From Hydractinia symbiolongicarpus (taxonomy: Eukaryota; Cnidaria; Hydrozoa; Anthoathecata; Hydractiniidae): a stretch of DNA of 64,000 bases. This document shows positions 1 to 13,033 of the stretch, one piece after another. The stretch is taken from assembly GCF_029227915.1 (NCBI RefSeq), contig NC_079888.1, positions 20,564,001 through 20,628,000 on the forward strand, written 5' to 3'. A model generated the notes under the pieces. The model had not been told where the DNA came from. It worked only from the letters and a program-made list of their open reading frames with translations, and made no database searches. Positions within the stretch are counted from its first letter, which is position 1, and the number at the start of each line of letters is the position of its first letter. The translations under genes were made by a program, and so were the position numbers.

Positions 1-3000
1 CATTCTTCCTAATTTGACGTGATTGCCGGAACTCAGCGATTACACTGGGCTCTGTGGTAGCGCTTCATTTAAGAATTAAGATAAAAAGTCATTTTTTTAT
101 TGTGGGACCAATCCTAGCCAATATCTCGCGCAGAAAAAATAGCGACAGTTTCAAAAACTACATTTCATTGACTTTCTAACGGCGTCAGTCCGTTTGAGTT
201 ACAACGATTGGGCCAAATATTCGTACCAACATGTATTTAGCGATATTTTTTTGATATTACTAGGTTGCATCGCTTTTAACAATGAAACGTTGACTGTGGG
301 ACTTAATTGAACTAACTTTGGACTTGTACCTGATAAATGTGATAAATGAGACAATTGGACTCCAAGAAATAACATTCTTGTTAATTTGACGTGATTGCCG
401 GAACTCAGCGATTACACTGGGCACTGTGGTAGCGCTTCATTTAAAAATTAAGCTAAAAAAAGTCATTTTTTCACTGTGGGACCTATCCCAGCCGTTAGCG
501 TGCGTTGAAGAAAAAGCGACAGTTTTAAAAACTACATTTCATTGAATTTCTAAGGGTGTCAGTCCGTTTGAGTTACAACGATTGGGTCACATATTCGTTC
601 CAACATGTATTTAGCGATATTTTTCTGATATTACTAGGTTGCATCGCTTTTAACTATGAAACGATTGACTGTGGGATTTAATTGAGCTAACTTTGGACTG
701 TCACCTGATAAATGTGATAAAGGAGACAATTGGACTCTAAGAAAAAACATTCTTCTTAATTTCACGTGATTGCCGAAACTCAGCGATTGCACTGGGCTCT
801 GTGGTAGCGCTTCATTTAGAAATTATGATAAAAAAAGTCATTTTTTTATTGTGGGATCAATCCTAGCCATTATTGCGCGCTGAGGAAATAGCACAGTTTC
901 AAAAACTACATTTCATTGACTTTCTAACGGTGTCAGTCCGTTTGAGTTACAACGGTTGGGTCACATATTCGTACCAACATGTATTTAGCGATATTTTTTT
1001 GATATTACTAGGTTGCATCGCTTTTAACAATGAAACGTTGACTGTGGGACTTAATTGAACTAACTTTGGACTGTAACCTGATAAATGTGATAAATGAGAC
1101 AATTGGATTCCAAGAAATAACATTCTTCTTAATTTGACGTGATTGCCGGAACTCAGCGATTACACTGGGCTCTGTGGTAGCGCTTCATTTAGAAATTATG
1201 ATAAAAAAAGTCATTTTTTTATTGTGGGACCAATCCTAACCATTATCGCGCGCTGAGGAAATAGCGACAGTTTCAAAAACTACATTTCATTGACTTTCTA
1301 ACGGTGTCAGTCCGTTTGAGTTACAACGGTTGGGTCACATATTCGTACCAACATGTATTTAGCGATATTTTTTTGATATTACTAGGTTGCATCGCTTTTA
1401 ACAGTGAAACGTTGACTGTAGGACTTAATGGAACTAACTTTGGACTGTAACCTGATAAATGTGATAAATGAGACAATTGGACTCCAAGAAATAACATTCT
1501 TCTTAATTTGACGTGATTGCCGGAACTCAGCGATTACACTGGGCTCTGTGGTAGCGCTTCATTTAAGAATTAAGATAAAAAGTCATTTTTTTATTGTGGG
1601 ACCAATCCTAGCCAATATCTCGCGCTGAAGAAATAGCGACAGTTTCAAAAACTACATTTCATTGACTTTCTAACGGTGTCAGTCCGTTGGAGTTACAACG
1701 GTTGGGTCACATATTCGTACCAACATGTATTTAGCGATATTTTTTTGATATTACTAGGTTGCATCGCTTTTAACAGTGAAACGTTGACTGTAGGACTTAA
1801 TGGAACTAACTTTGGACTGTAACCTGATAAATGTAATAAATGAGACAATTGGACTCCAAGAAATAACATTCTTCTTAATTTGACGTGATTGCCGGAACTC
1901 AGCGATTACACTGGGCTCTGTGGTAGCGCTTCATTTAGAAATTATGATAAAAAAAGTCATTTTTTTATTGTGGGACCAATCCTAACCATTATCGCGCGCT
2001 GAGGAAATAGCGACAGTTTCAAAAACTACATTTCATTGACTTTCTAACGGTGTCAGTCCGTTTGAGTTACAACGGTTGGGTCACATATTCGTACCAACAT
2101 GTATTTAGCGATATTTTTTTGATATTACTAGGTTGCATCGCTTTTAACAGTGAAACGTTGACTGTAGGACTTAATGGAACTAACTTTGGACTGTAACCTG
2201 ATAAATGTGATATATGAGACAATTGGACTCCAAGAAATAACATTCTTCTTAATTTGACGTGATTGCCGGAACTCAGCGATTACACTGGGCTCTGTGGTAG
2301 CGCTTCATTTAAGAATTAAGATAAAAAGTCATTTTTTTATTGTGGGACCAATCCTAGCCAATATCTCGCGCTGAAGAAATAGCGACAATTTCAAAAACTA
2401 CATTTCATTGACTTTCTAACGGTGTCAGTCCGTTGGAGTTACAACGGTTGGGTCACATTTTCGTACCAACATGTATTTAGCGATATTTTTTTGATATTAC
2501 TAGGTTGCATCGCTTTTAACAATGAAACGTTGACTGTGGGACTTAATTGAACTAACTTTGGACTGTGACCTGATAAATGTGATAAATGAGACAATTGGAC
2601 TCCAAGAAATAACATTCTTGTTAATTTGACGTGATTGCCGGAACTCAGCGATTACACTGGGCACTGTGGTAGCGCTTCATTTAACAATTAAGCTAAAAAA
2701 AGTCATTTTTTTACTGTGGGACCTATCCTAGCCGTTAGCGCGCGTTGAAGAAAAAGCGACAGTTTCAAAAACTACATTTCATTGACTTTCTAACGGTGTC
2801 AGTCCGTTTGTGTTACAACGGTTGGGTCACATATTCGTACCAACATGTATTTAGCGATATTTTTCTGATATTACTAGGTTGCATCGCTTTTAACTATGAA
2901 ACGTTGACTGTAGGACTTAATTGAACTAACTTTGAACTGTGACCTGATAAATGTGATAAATGAGACAATTGGACACCAAGAAATAACATTCTTCTTAATT

Positions 3001-3735
3001 TGACATGATTGCCGAAACTCAGCGATTACACTGGGCTCTGTGGTAGCGCTTCATTTAAGAATTAAGTTAAAAAAAGTCATTTTTTTATTGTGGGACCAAT
3101 CCTAGACGTTATCGCGCCCGGAGAAAATAGCGACAGTTTCAAAAACTAAATTTCATTGTCTTTCTAATGGTGTCAGTCCGTTTGAGTTTCAACGGTTGTG
3201 TCACATATTCGTACCAACATGTATTTAGCGATATTTTTTTTAAAATTACTAGGTTGCATCGCTTTTAACAATGAAACGTTGACTGTGGAACTTAATTGAA
3301 CTAACTTTGGACAGTGACCTGATAAATGTGATAAATGAGACAATTGGACTCCAAAAAATAACATTCTTGTTAACTTGACGTGATTGCCGGAACTCAGCGA
3401 TTACACTGGGCTCTGTGGTAGCGCTTCATTTAAGAATTAAGATAAAAAAGTCATTTTTTTATTGCGGGACCAATCCTAGCCATTATCTCGCGCTGAAGAA
3501 ATAGCGGCAGTTTCGAAAACTACATTTCATTGACTTTCTAACGGTGTCAGTCCGTTTGAGTTACAACGGTTGGGTCACATATTCGTACCAACATGTATTT
3601 AGCGATATTTTTCTGATATTACTAGGTTGCATCGCTTTTAACAATGAAACGATTGACTGTGGGACTTAATTGAGCTAACTTTGGACTGTGACCTGATAAA
3701 TGTGATAAATGAGACAATTGGACTCCAAGAAATAA
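1..3735 (+). repeat. 10-monomer higher-order repeat, copy 1
   Basis: Ten monomers of 372, 375, 373, 374, 372, 374, 372, 374, 375 and 374 bp form a unit that starts again at 3736 with the same order of variants. Private variants shared by both copies include CATTCTTCCTAATTTGACG at the start, CCAATATCTCGCGCAG in monomer 1 and CCTAGACGTTATCGCGCC in monomer 9. Inside the unit, monomers 4-5 and 6-7 form a repeated dimer of about 746 bp. Copy 1 lacks one base near 889 (ATAGCACAG against ATAGCAACAG in copy 2), which opens a spurious 61-codon frame at 873-1058. Confidence 0.93.
1121..1494 (+). repeat. Representative satellite monomer with internal landmarks
   Basis: This 374-bp unit shows the parts common to nearly all copies. 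AGCGAT occurs at 1155-1160 and again at 1361-1366, and its inverse ATCGCT at 1391-1396; the last two form a 6-bp inverted repeat with a 24-bp spacer. TTCGTACCAACATGT starts at 1342 and lies in one of the best conserved stretches. A perfect 9-bp tandem repeat, TGATAAATG twice, lies at 1453-1470; in type D and E units the second half reads TGATAAAGG or TGATAAAAG. The most variable stretch is the A/T-run segment around position 1195-1225. These are direct observations; any protein-binding role is unproven. Confidence 0.9.
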
Positions 3736-6700
3736 CATTCTTCCTAATTTGACGTGATTGCCGGAACTCAGCGATTACACTGGGCTCTGTGGTAGCGCTT
3801 CATTTAAGAATTAAGATAAAAAGTCATTTTTTTATTGTGGGACCAATCCTAGCCAATATCTCGCGCAGAAAAAATAGCGACAGTTTCAAAAACTACATTT
3901 CATTGACTTTCTAACGGCGTCAGTCCGTTTGAGTTACAACGATTGGGCCAAATATTCCTACCAACATGTATTTAGCGATATTTTTTTGATATTACTAGGT
4001 TGCATCGCTTTTAACAATGAAACGTTGACTGTGGGACTTAATTGAACTAACTTTGGACTGTGACCTGATAAATGTGATAAATGAGACAATTGGACTCCAA
4101 GAAATAACATTCTTGTTAATTTGACGTGATTGCCGGAACTCAGCGATTACACTGGGCACTGTGGTAGCGCTTCATTTAAAAATTAAGCTAAAAAAAGTCA
4201 TTTTTTCACTGTGGGACCTATCCCAGCCGTTAGCGTGCGTTGAAGAAAAAGCGACAGTTTTAAAAACTACATTTCATTGAATTTCTAAGGGTGTCAGTCC
4301 GTTTGAGTTACAACGATTGGGTCACATATTCGTTCCAACATGTATTTAGCGATATTTTTCTGATATTACTAGGTTGCATCGCTTTTAACTATGAAACGAT
4401 TGACTGTGGGATTTAATTGAGCTAACTTTGGACTGTCACCTGATAAATGTGATAAAGGAGACAATTGGACTCTAAGAAAAAACATTCTTCTTAATTTCAC
4501 GTGATTGCCGAAACTCAGCGATTGCACTGGGCTCTGTGGTAGCGCTTCATTTAGAAATTATGATAAAAAAAGTCATTTTTTTATTGTGGGATCAATCCTA
4601 GCCATTATTGCGCGCTGAGGAAATAGCAACAGTTTCAAAAACTACATTTCATTGACTTTCTAACGGTGTCAGTCCGTTTGAGTTACAACGGTTGGGTCAC
4701 ATATTCGTACCAACATGTATTTAGCGATATTTTTTTGATATTACTAGGTTGCATCGCTTTTAACAATGAAACGTTGACTGTGGGACTTAATTGAACTAAC
4801 TTTGGACTGTAACCTGATAAATGTGATAAATGAGACAATTGGATTCCAAGAAATAACATTCTTCTTAATTTGACGTGATTGCCGGAACTCAGCGATTACA
4901 CTGGGCTCTGTGGTAGCGCTTCATTTAGAAATTATGATAAAAAAAGTCATTTTTTTATTGTGGGACCAATCCTAACCATTATCGCGCGCTGAGGAAATAG
5001 CGACAGTTTCAAAAACTACATTTCATTGACTTTCTAACGGTGTCAGTCCGTTTGAGTTACAACGGTTGGGTCACATATTCGTACCAACATGTATTTAGCG
5101 ATATTTTTTTGATATTACTAGGTTGCATCGATTTTAACAGTGAAACGTTGACTGTAGGACTTAATGGAACTAACTTTGGACTGTAACCTGATAAATGTGA
5201 TAAATGAGACAATTGGACTCCAAGAAATAACATTCTTCTTAATTTGACGTGATTGCCGGAACTCAGCGATTACACTGGGCTCTGTGGTAGCGCTTCATTT
5301 AAGAATTAAGATAAAAAGTCATTTTTTTATTGTGGGACCAATCCTAGCCAATATCTCGCGCTGAAGAAATAGCGACAGTTTCAAAAACTACATTTCATTG
5401 ACTTTCTAACGGTGTCAGTCCGTTGGAGTTACAACGGTTGGGTCACATATTCGTACCAACATGTATTTAGCGATATTTTTTTGATATTACTAGGTTGCAT
5501 CGCTTTTAACAGTGAAACGTTGACTGTAGGACTTAATGGAACTAACTTTGGACTGTAACCTGATAAATGTAATAAATGAGACAATTGGACTCCAAGAAAT
5601 AACATTCTTCTTAATTTGACGTGATTGCCGGAACTCAGCGATTACACTGGGCTCTGTGGTAGCGCTTCATTTAGAAATTATGATAAAAAAAGTCATTTTT
5701 TTATTGTCGGACCAATCCTAACCATTATCGCGCGCTGAGGAAATAGCGACAGTTTCAAAAACTACATTTCATTGACTTTCTAACGGTGTCAGTCCGTTTG
5801 AGTTACAACGGTTGGGTCACATATTCGTACCAACATGTATTTAGCGATATTTTTTTGATATTACTAGGTTGCATCGCTTTTAACAGTGAAACGTTGACTG
5901 TAGGACTTAATGGAACTAACTTTGGACTGTAACCTGATAAATGTGATAAATGAGACAATTGGACTCCAAGAAATAACATTCTTCTTAATTTGACGTGATT
6001 GCCGGAACTCAGCGATTACACTGGGCTCTGTGGTAGCGCTTCATTTAAGAATTAAGATAAAAAGTCATTTTTTTATTGTGGGACCAATCCTAGCCAATAT
6101 CTCGCGCTAAAGAAATAGCGACAATTTCAAAAACTACATTTCATTGACTTTCTAACGGTGTCAGTCTGTTGGAGTTACAACGGTTGGGTCACATTTTCGT
6201 ACCAACATGTATTTAGCGATATTTTTTTGATATTACTAGGTTGCATCGCTTTTAACAATGAAACGTTGACTGTGGGACTTAATTGAACTAACTTTGGACT
6301 GTGACCTGATAAATGTGATAAATGAGACAATTGGACTCCAAGAAATAACATTCTTGTTAATTTGACGTGATTGCCGGAACTCAGCGATTACACTGGGCAC
6401 TGTGGTAGCGCTTCATTTAACAATTAAGCTAAAAAAAGTCATTTTTTTACTGTGGGACCTATCCTAGCCGTTAGCGCGCGTTGAAGAAAAAGCGACAGTT
6501 TCAAAAACTACATTTCATTGACTTTCTAACGGTGTCAGTCCGTTTGTGTTACAACGGTTGGGTCACATATTCGTACCAACATGTATTTAGCGATATTTTT
6601 CTGATATTACTAGGTTGCATCGCTTTTAACTATGAAACGTTGACTGTAGGACTTAATTGAACTAACTTTGAACTGTGACCTGATAAATGTGATAAATGAG

Positions 6701-7470
6701 ACAATTGGACACCAAGAAATAACATTCTTCTTAATTTGACATGATTGCCGAAACTCAGCGATTACACTGGGCTCTGTGGTAGCGCTTCATTTAAGAATTA
6801 AGTTAAAAAAAGTCATTTTTTTATTGTGGGACCAATCCTAGACGTTATCGCGCCCTGAGAAAATAGCGACAGTTTCAAAAACTAAATTTCATTGTCTTTC
6901 TAATGGTGTCAGTCCGTTTGAGTTTCAACGGTTGTGTCACATATTCGTACCAACATGTATTTTGCGATATTTTTTTAAAAATTACTAGGTTGCATCGCTT
7001 TTAACAATGAAACGTTGACTGTGGAACTTAATTGAACTAACTTTGGACAGTGACCTGATAAATGTGATAAATGAGACAATTGGACTCCAAAAAATAACAT
7101 TCTTGTTAACTTGACGTGATTGCCGGAACTCAGCGATTACACTGGGCTCTGTGGTAGCGCTTCATTTAAGAATTAAGATAAAAAAGTCATTTTTTATTGC
7201 GGGACCAATCCTAGCCATTATCTCGCGCTGAAGAAATAGCGGCAGTTTCGAAAACTACATTTCATTGACTTTCTAACGGTGTCAGTCCGTTTGAGTTACT
7301 ACGGTTGGGTCACATATTCGTACCAACATGTATTTAGCGATATTTTTCTGATATTACTAGGTTGCATCGCTTTTAACAATGAAACGATTGACTGTGGGAC
7401 TTAATTGAGCTAACTTTGGACTGTGACCTGATAAATGTGATAAATGAGACAATTGGACTCCAAGAAATAA
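3736..7470 (+). repeat. 10-monomer higher-order repeat, copy 2
   Basis: This copy follows copy 1 directly and is nearly identical over 3.7 kb. Differences I noticed include TTCCTACC (near 3956) for TTCGTACC, CATCGATTTT (near 5126) for CATCGCTTTT, GTCGG (near 5706) for GTGGG, CAGTCTGTTGG (near 6165) for CAGTCCGTTGG, and a shorter T run near 7190. They are few enough that identity is about 99%, judged by eye rather than by alignment. After 7470 the next unit is a type E monomer instead of a third copy. Confidence 0.92.
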
Positions 7471-9344
7471 CATTCTTGTTAATTTGACGTTATTGCCGGA
7501 ACTCAGCGATTACACTGGGCACTGTGGTAGCGCTTCATTTAAAAATTAAGATACAAAATGTCATTTTTTTATTGTGGGACCAATCCTAGCCGTTATAGCG
7601 CGCTAAAGAAATAGCGACAGTTTCAAGAACTACATTTCATTGACTTTCTAACGGTGTCAGTCCGTTTGAGTTGCAACGGTTGTGTCACATATTCGTACCA
7701 ACATGTATTTAGCGATATTTTTCTGATATTACTAGGTTGCATCGCTTTTAACTATGAAACGATTGACTGTGGGACTTAATTGAGCTAACTTTGGACTGTC
7801 ACCTGATAAATATGATAAGGGAGACAATTGGACTCCAAGAAAAAACATTCTTCTTAATTTTACATGATTGCCGAAACTCAGCGATTACACTGGGCTCTGT
7901 GGTAGCGCTTCATTTAAAAATTATGATAAAAAAAGTCATTTTTTTATTGTGGGACCAATCCTAGCCATTATCGCGCGCTGAGGAAATAGCAACCGTTTCA
8001 AAAACTACATTTTATTGACTTTCTAACCGTGTCAGTCCATTTGAGTTTCAACGGTTGTGTCACATATTCGTACCAACATGTATTTAGCGATATTTTTTTG
8101 ATATTACTAGGTTGCATCGCTTTTAACAATGAAACGATTGACTGTGGGACTTAATTGAGATAACTTTGGACTGTGACCTGATAAATGTGATAAATGAGAC
8201 AATTGGACTCCAAGAAAAAACATTCTTCTTAATTTCACATGATTGCCGAAACTCAGCGATTACACTGGGCTCTGTAGTAGCGCTTCATTTAAGAATTATG
8301 ATAAAAAAAGTCATTTTTTTATTGTCGGACCAATCCTAGCCATTATCGCGCGCTGAGGAAATAGCGACCGTTTCAAAAACTACATTTTATTGACTTTCTA
8401 ACCGTGTCAGTCCGTTTGAGTTTCAACGGTTGTGTCACATATTCGTACCAACATGTATTTAGCAATATTTTTTTGATATTACTAGGTTGCATCGCTTTTA
8501 ACGATGAAACGATTGACTGTGGGACTTAATTGAGCTAACTTTGGACTGTGACCTGATAAATGTGATAAATAAGACAATTGGACTCCAAGAAATAACATTC
8601 TTCTGAATTTGACGTGATTGCCGGAACTCAGCGATTACACTGGGCACTGTAATAGCGCTTCATTTAAAAATTAAGCTGAAAAAAGTCATTTTTTTACTGT
8701 GGGACCTATCCTAGCCGTTAGCGCGCGTTGAAGAAAAAGCGACAGTTTCAAAAACTACATTTCATTGACTTTCTAACGGTGTCAGTCCATTTGAGTTACA
8801 ACGATTGGGTCACACATTCGTTCCAACATGTGGTTAGCGATATTTTTCTGATATTACTAGGTTGCATCGCTTTTAACTATGAAACGATTGACTGTGGGAC
8901 TTAATTGAGCTAACTTTGGACTGTCACCTGATAAATGTGATAAAGGAGACAATTGGACTCCAAGAAAAAACTTTCTTCTTAATTTCACATGATTGCCGAA
9001 ACTCAGCGATTACACTGGGCTCTGTGGTAGCGCTTTATTTAGAAATTATGATAAAAAAAGTCAGTTTTTTATTGTGGGACCAATCCTAGCCATTATCGGG
9101 CGCTGAGGAAATAGCGACAGTTTCCAAAACTGCATTTCATTGACTTTCTAACGGTTTCAGTCCGTTTGAGTTACAACGGTTGTGTCACATATTCGTACCA
9201 ACATGTATTTAGCGATATTTATTTGATATTACTAGGTTGCATCGCTTTTAACTATGAAACGTTGACTGTGGGACTTAATTGAACTAACTTTGGACTGTGA
9301 CCTGACAAATGTGATAAATGAGACAATTGGACTCCAAGAAATAA
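7471..9344 (+). repeat. Five mixed monomers downstream of the 10-mer HOR
   Basis: The order is type E (ACGTTATTGCC, AAGATACAAAATG), then D (two units with TAACCGTGTCAGTCC), C (CTTCTGAATTTG, AGCTGAAAAAAG) and D (GACAGTTTCCAAAACTGC). The same succession of variants reappears around 14900-16400 and 19009-20500, so this block was copied with its order kept. No other feature is visible here. Confidence 0.85.
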
Positions 9345-11188
9345 CATTCCTCTTAATTTGACGTGATTGCCGGAACTCAGCGATTACACTGGTCTCTGTG
9401 GTAGCGCTTCATTTAAGAATTAAGATAAAAAGTCATTTTTTTATTGTGGGACCAATCCTCGCCAATATCTCGCGCAGATAAAATAGCCACAGTTTCAAAA
9501 ACTACATTTCATTGACTTTCTAAGGGTGTCAGTCCGTTTGAGTTACAATGATTGGGTCACATATTTGTTCCAACATGTGTTTAGCGATATTTTTCTGATA
9601 TTACTAGGTTGCATCGCTTTTAACTATGAAACGATTGACTGTGGGACTTAATTGAGCTAACTTTGGACTGTCACCTGATAAATGTGATAAAGGAGACAAT
9701 TGGACTCCAAGAAAAAACATTCTTCTTAATTTCACATGATTGCCGAAACTCAGCGATTACACTGGGCTCTGTGGTAGCGCTTCATTTAGAAATTATGATA
9801 AAAAAAGTCATTTTTTTATTGTGGGACCAATCCTAGCCATTATCGCGCGCTGAGGAAATAGCGACAGTTTCCAAAACTGTATTTCATTGACTTTCTAACG
9901 GTTTCAGTCCGTTTGAGTTACAACGGTTGTGTCACATATTCGTACCAACATGTATTTAGCGATATTTATTTGATATTACTAGGTTGCATCGCTTTTAACA
10001 ATGAAACGTTGACTGTGGGACTTAATTGAACTACCTTTGTACTGTGACCTGATAAATGTGATAAATGAGACAATTGGACTCCAAGAAATAACATTCTTCT
10101 TAATTTGACGTGATTGCCGGAACTCAGCGATTACACTGGGCTCTGTGGTAGCGCTTCATTTAAGAATTAAGATAAAAAGTCATTTTTTTATTGTGGGACC
10201 AATCCTAGCCAATATCTCGCGCAGAAAAAATAGCGACAGTTTCAAAAACTACATTTCATTGACTTTCTAACGGCGTCAGTCCGTTTGAGTTACAACGGTT
10301 GGGTCACATATTGGTACCAACATGTATTTAGCGATATTTTTTTGATATTACTAGGTTGCATCGCTTTTAACAATGAAACGTTGACTGTGGGACTTAATTG
10401 AACTAACTTTGGACTGTGACCTGATAAATGTGATAAATGAGACAATTGTTAATTTGACGTGATTGCCGGAACTCAGCGATTACACTGGGCACTGTGGTAG
10501 CGCTTCATTTAACAATTAAGCTAAAAAAAGTCATTTTTTTACTGTGGGACCAATCCTAGCCGTTAGCGCGCGTTGAAGAAAAAGTGACAGTTTCAAAAAC
10601 TACATTTCATTGACTTTCTAACGGTGTCAGTCCGTTTGTGTTACAACGGTTGGGTCACATATTCGTACCAACATGTATTTAGCGATATTTTTCTGATATT
10701 ACTAGGTTGCATCGCTGTTAACTATGAAACGTTGACTGTAGGACTTAATTGAACTAACTTTCAACTGTGACCTGATAAATGTGATAAATGAGACAAGTGG
10801 ACGCCAAGAAATAACATTCTTCTTAATTTGACATGATTGCCGAAACTCAGCGATTACACTGGGCTCTGTGGTAGCGCTTCATTTAACAATTAAGTTAAAA
10901 AAAGTCATTTTTTTATTGTGGGACCAATCCTAGACGTTATCGCGCGCTGAGGAAATAGCGACAGTTTCAAAAACTAAATTTCATTGTCTTTCTAACGGTG
11001 TCAGTCCGTTTGAGTTTCAACGGTTGTGTCACATATTCGTACCAACATGTATTTAGCGATATTTTTTTGATATTACTAGGTTGCATCGCTTTTAACAATG
11101 AAACGTTGACTGTGGGACTTAATTGAACTAACTTTGGACTGTGACCTGACAAATGTGATAAATGAGACAATTGGACTCCAAGAAATAA
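9345..11188 (+). repeat. 5-monomer higher-order repeat, copy 1 (1844 bp)
   Basis: The unit starts with an A-type monomer marked by CACTGGTCTCTG and CCTCGCCAATATC and returns exactly 1844 bp later at 11189. It is about 24 bp shorter than five full monomers because the junction near 10446 (GACAATTGTTAATTTGACG) lacks a 23-bp piece running from GACTCCAAG to CATTCTTG. Shared private variants with the next copy include AGATAAAATAGCC, CAATGATTGGGTC and CATCGCTGTTAAC. Confidence 0.9.
10441..10459 (+). other. 23-bp deletion junction inside a monomer
   Basis: The usual CAATTGGACTCCAAG...CATTCTTGTTAATTT is reduced to CAATTGTTAATTT. The joined ends share TTG, so this looks like a short-homology deletion. 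The identical junction is at 12285, but the matching place in the third copy (near 25728) keeps the full sequence. Confidence 0.88.
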
Positions 11189-13033
11189 CATTCTTCTTAA
11201 TTTGACGTGATTGGCGGAACTCAGCGATTACACTGGTCTCTGTGGTAGCGCTTTATTTAAGAATTAAGATAAAAAGTCATTTTTTTATTGTGGGACCAAT
11301 CCTCGCCAATATCTCGCGCAGATAAAATAGCCACAGTTTCAAAAACTACATTTCATTGACTTTCTAAGGGTGTCAGTCCGTTTGAGTTACAATGATTGGG
11401 TCACATATTTGTTCCAACATGTGTTTAGCGATATTTTTCTGATATTACTAGGTTGCATCGCTTTTAACTATGAAACGATTGACTGTGGGACTTAATTGAG
11501 CTAACTTTGGACTGTCACCTGATAAATGTGATAAAGGAGACAATTGGACTCCAAGAAAAAACATTCTTCTTAATTTCACATGATTGCCGAAACTCAGCGA
11601 TTACACTGGGCTCTGTGGTAGCGCTTCATTTAGAAATTATGATAAAAAAAGTCATTTTTTTATTGTGGGACCAATCCTAGCCATTATCGCGCGCTGAGGA
11701 AATAGCGAAAGTTTCCAAAACTGTATTTCATTGACTTTCTAACGGTTTCAGTCCGTTTGAGTTACAACGGTTGTGTCACATATTCGTACCAACATGTATT
11801 TAGCGATATTTATTTGATATTACTAGGTTGCATCGCTTTTAACAATGAAACGTTGACTGTGGGACTTAATTGAACTACCTTTGTACTGTGACCTGATAAA
11901 TGTGATAAATGAGACAATTGGACTCCAAGAAATAACATTCTTCTTAATTTGACGTGATTGCCGGAACTCAGCGATTACACTGGGCTCTGTGGTAGCGCTT
12001 CATTTAAGAATTAAGATAAAAAGTCATTTTTTTATTGTGGGACCAATCCTAGCCAATATCTCGCGCAGAAAAAATAGCGACAGTTTCAAAAACTACATTT
12101 CATTGACTTTCTAACGGCGTCAGTCCGTTTGAGTTACAACGGTTGGGTCACATATTCGTACCAACATGTATTTAGCGATATTTTTTTGATATTACTAGGT
12201 TGCATCGCTTTTAACAATGAAACGTTGACTGTGGGACTTAATTGAACTAACTTTGGACTGTGACCTGATAAATGTGATAAATGAGACAATTGTTAATTTG
12301 ACGTGATTGCCGGAACTCAGCGATTACACTGGGCACTGTGGTAGCGCTTCATTTAACAATTAAGCTAAAAAAAGTCATTTTTTTACTGTGGGACCAATCC
12401 TAGCCGTTAGCGCGCGTTGAAGAAAAAGCGACAGTTTCAAAAACTACATTTCATTGACTTTCTAACGGTGTCAGTCCGTTTGTGTTACAACGGTTGGGTC
12501 ACATATTCGTACCAACATGTATTTAGCGATATTTTTCTGATATTACTAGGTTGCATCGCTGTTAACTATGAAACGTTGACTGTAGGACTTAATTGAACTA
12601 ACTTTCAACTGTGACCTGATAAATGTGATAAATGAGACAAGTGGACGCCAAGAAATAACATTCTTCTTAATTTGACATGATTGCCGAAACTCAGCGATTA
12701 CACTGGGCTCTGTGGTAGCGCTTCATTTAAGAATTAAGTTAAAAAAAGTCATTTTTTTATTGTGGGACCAATCCTAGACGTTATCGCGCGCTGAGGAAAT
12801 AGCGACAGTTTCAAAAACTAAATTTCATTGTCTTTCTAACGGTGTCAGTCCGTTTGAGTTTCAACGGTTGTGTCACATATTCGTACCAACATGTATTTAG
12901 CGATATTTTTTTGATATTACTAGGTTGCATCGCTTTTAACAATGAAACGATTGACTGTGGGACTTTATTGAACTAACTTTGGACTGTGACCGGATGAATG
13001 TGAAAAATGAGACAATTGGACTCCAAGAAATAA
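11189..13033 (+). repeat. 5-monomer higher-order repeat, copy 2
   Basis: This copy repeats 9345-11188 with the same private variants and the same 23-bp deletion at 12285-12294. Its last 90 bp differ from copy 1: GATTGACTGTGGGACTTTAT, then GACCGGATGAATGTGAAAAA. That ending instead matches the third copy near 26410-26470, so the true exchange point lies near 12945. Confidence 0.9.

Noticed and set aside
873-1058. 61-codon plus-strand open frame
   Set aside because: It exists only because of a one-base deletion near 889 relative to the matching monomer in the second HOR copy; the sequence is ordinary satellite.
1342-1356. True CENP-B box
   Set aside because: Only the first half of the motif fits; the CGGG half is absent in the monomers I read. 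Reported as a weak resemblance only.
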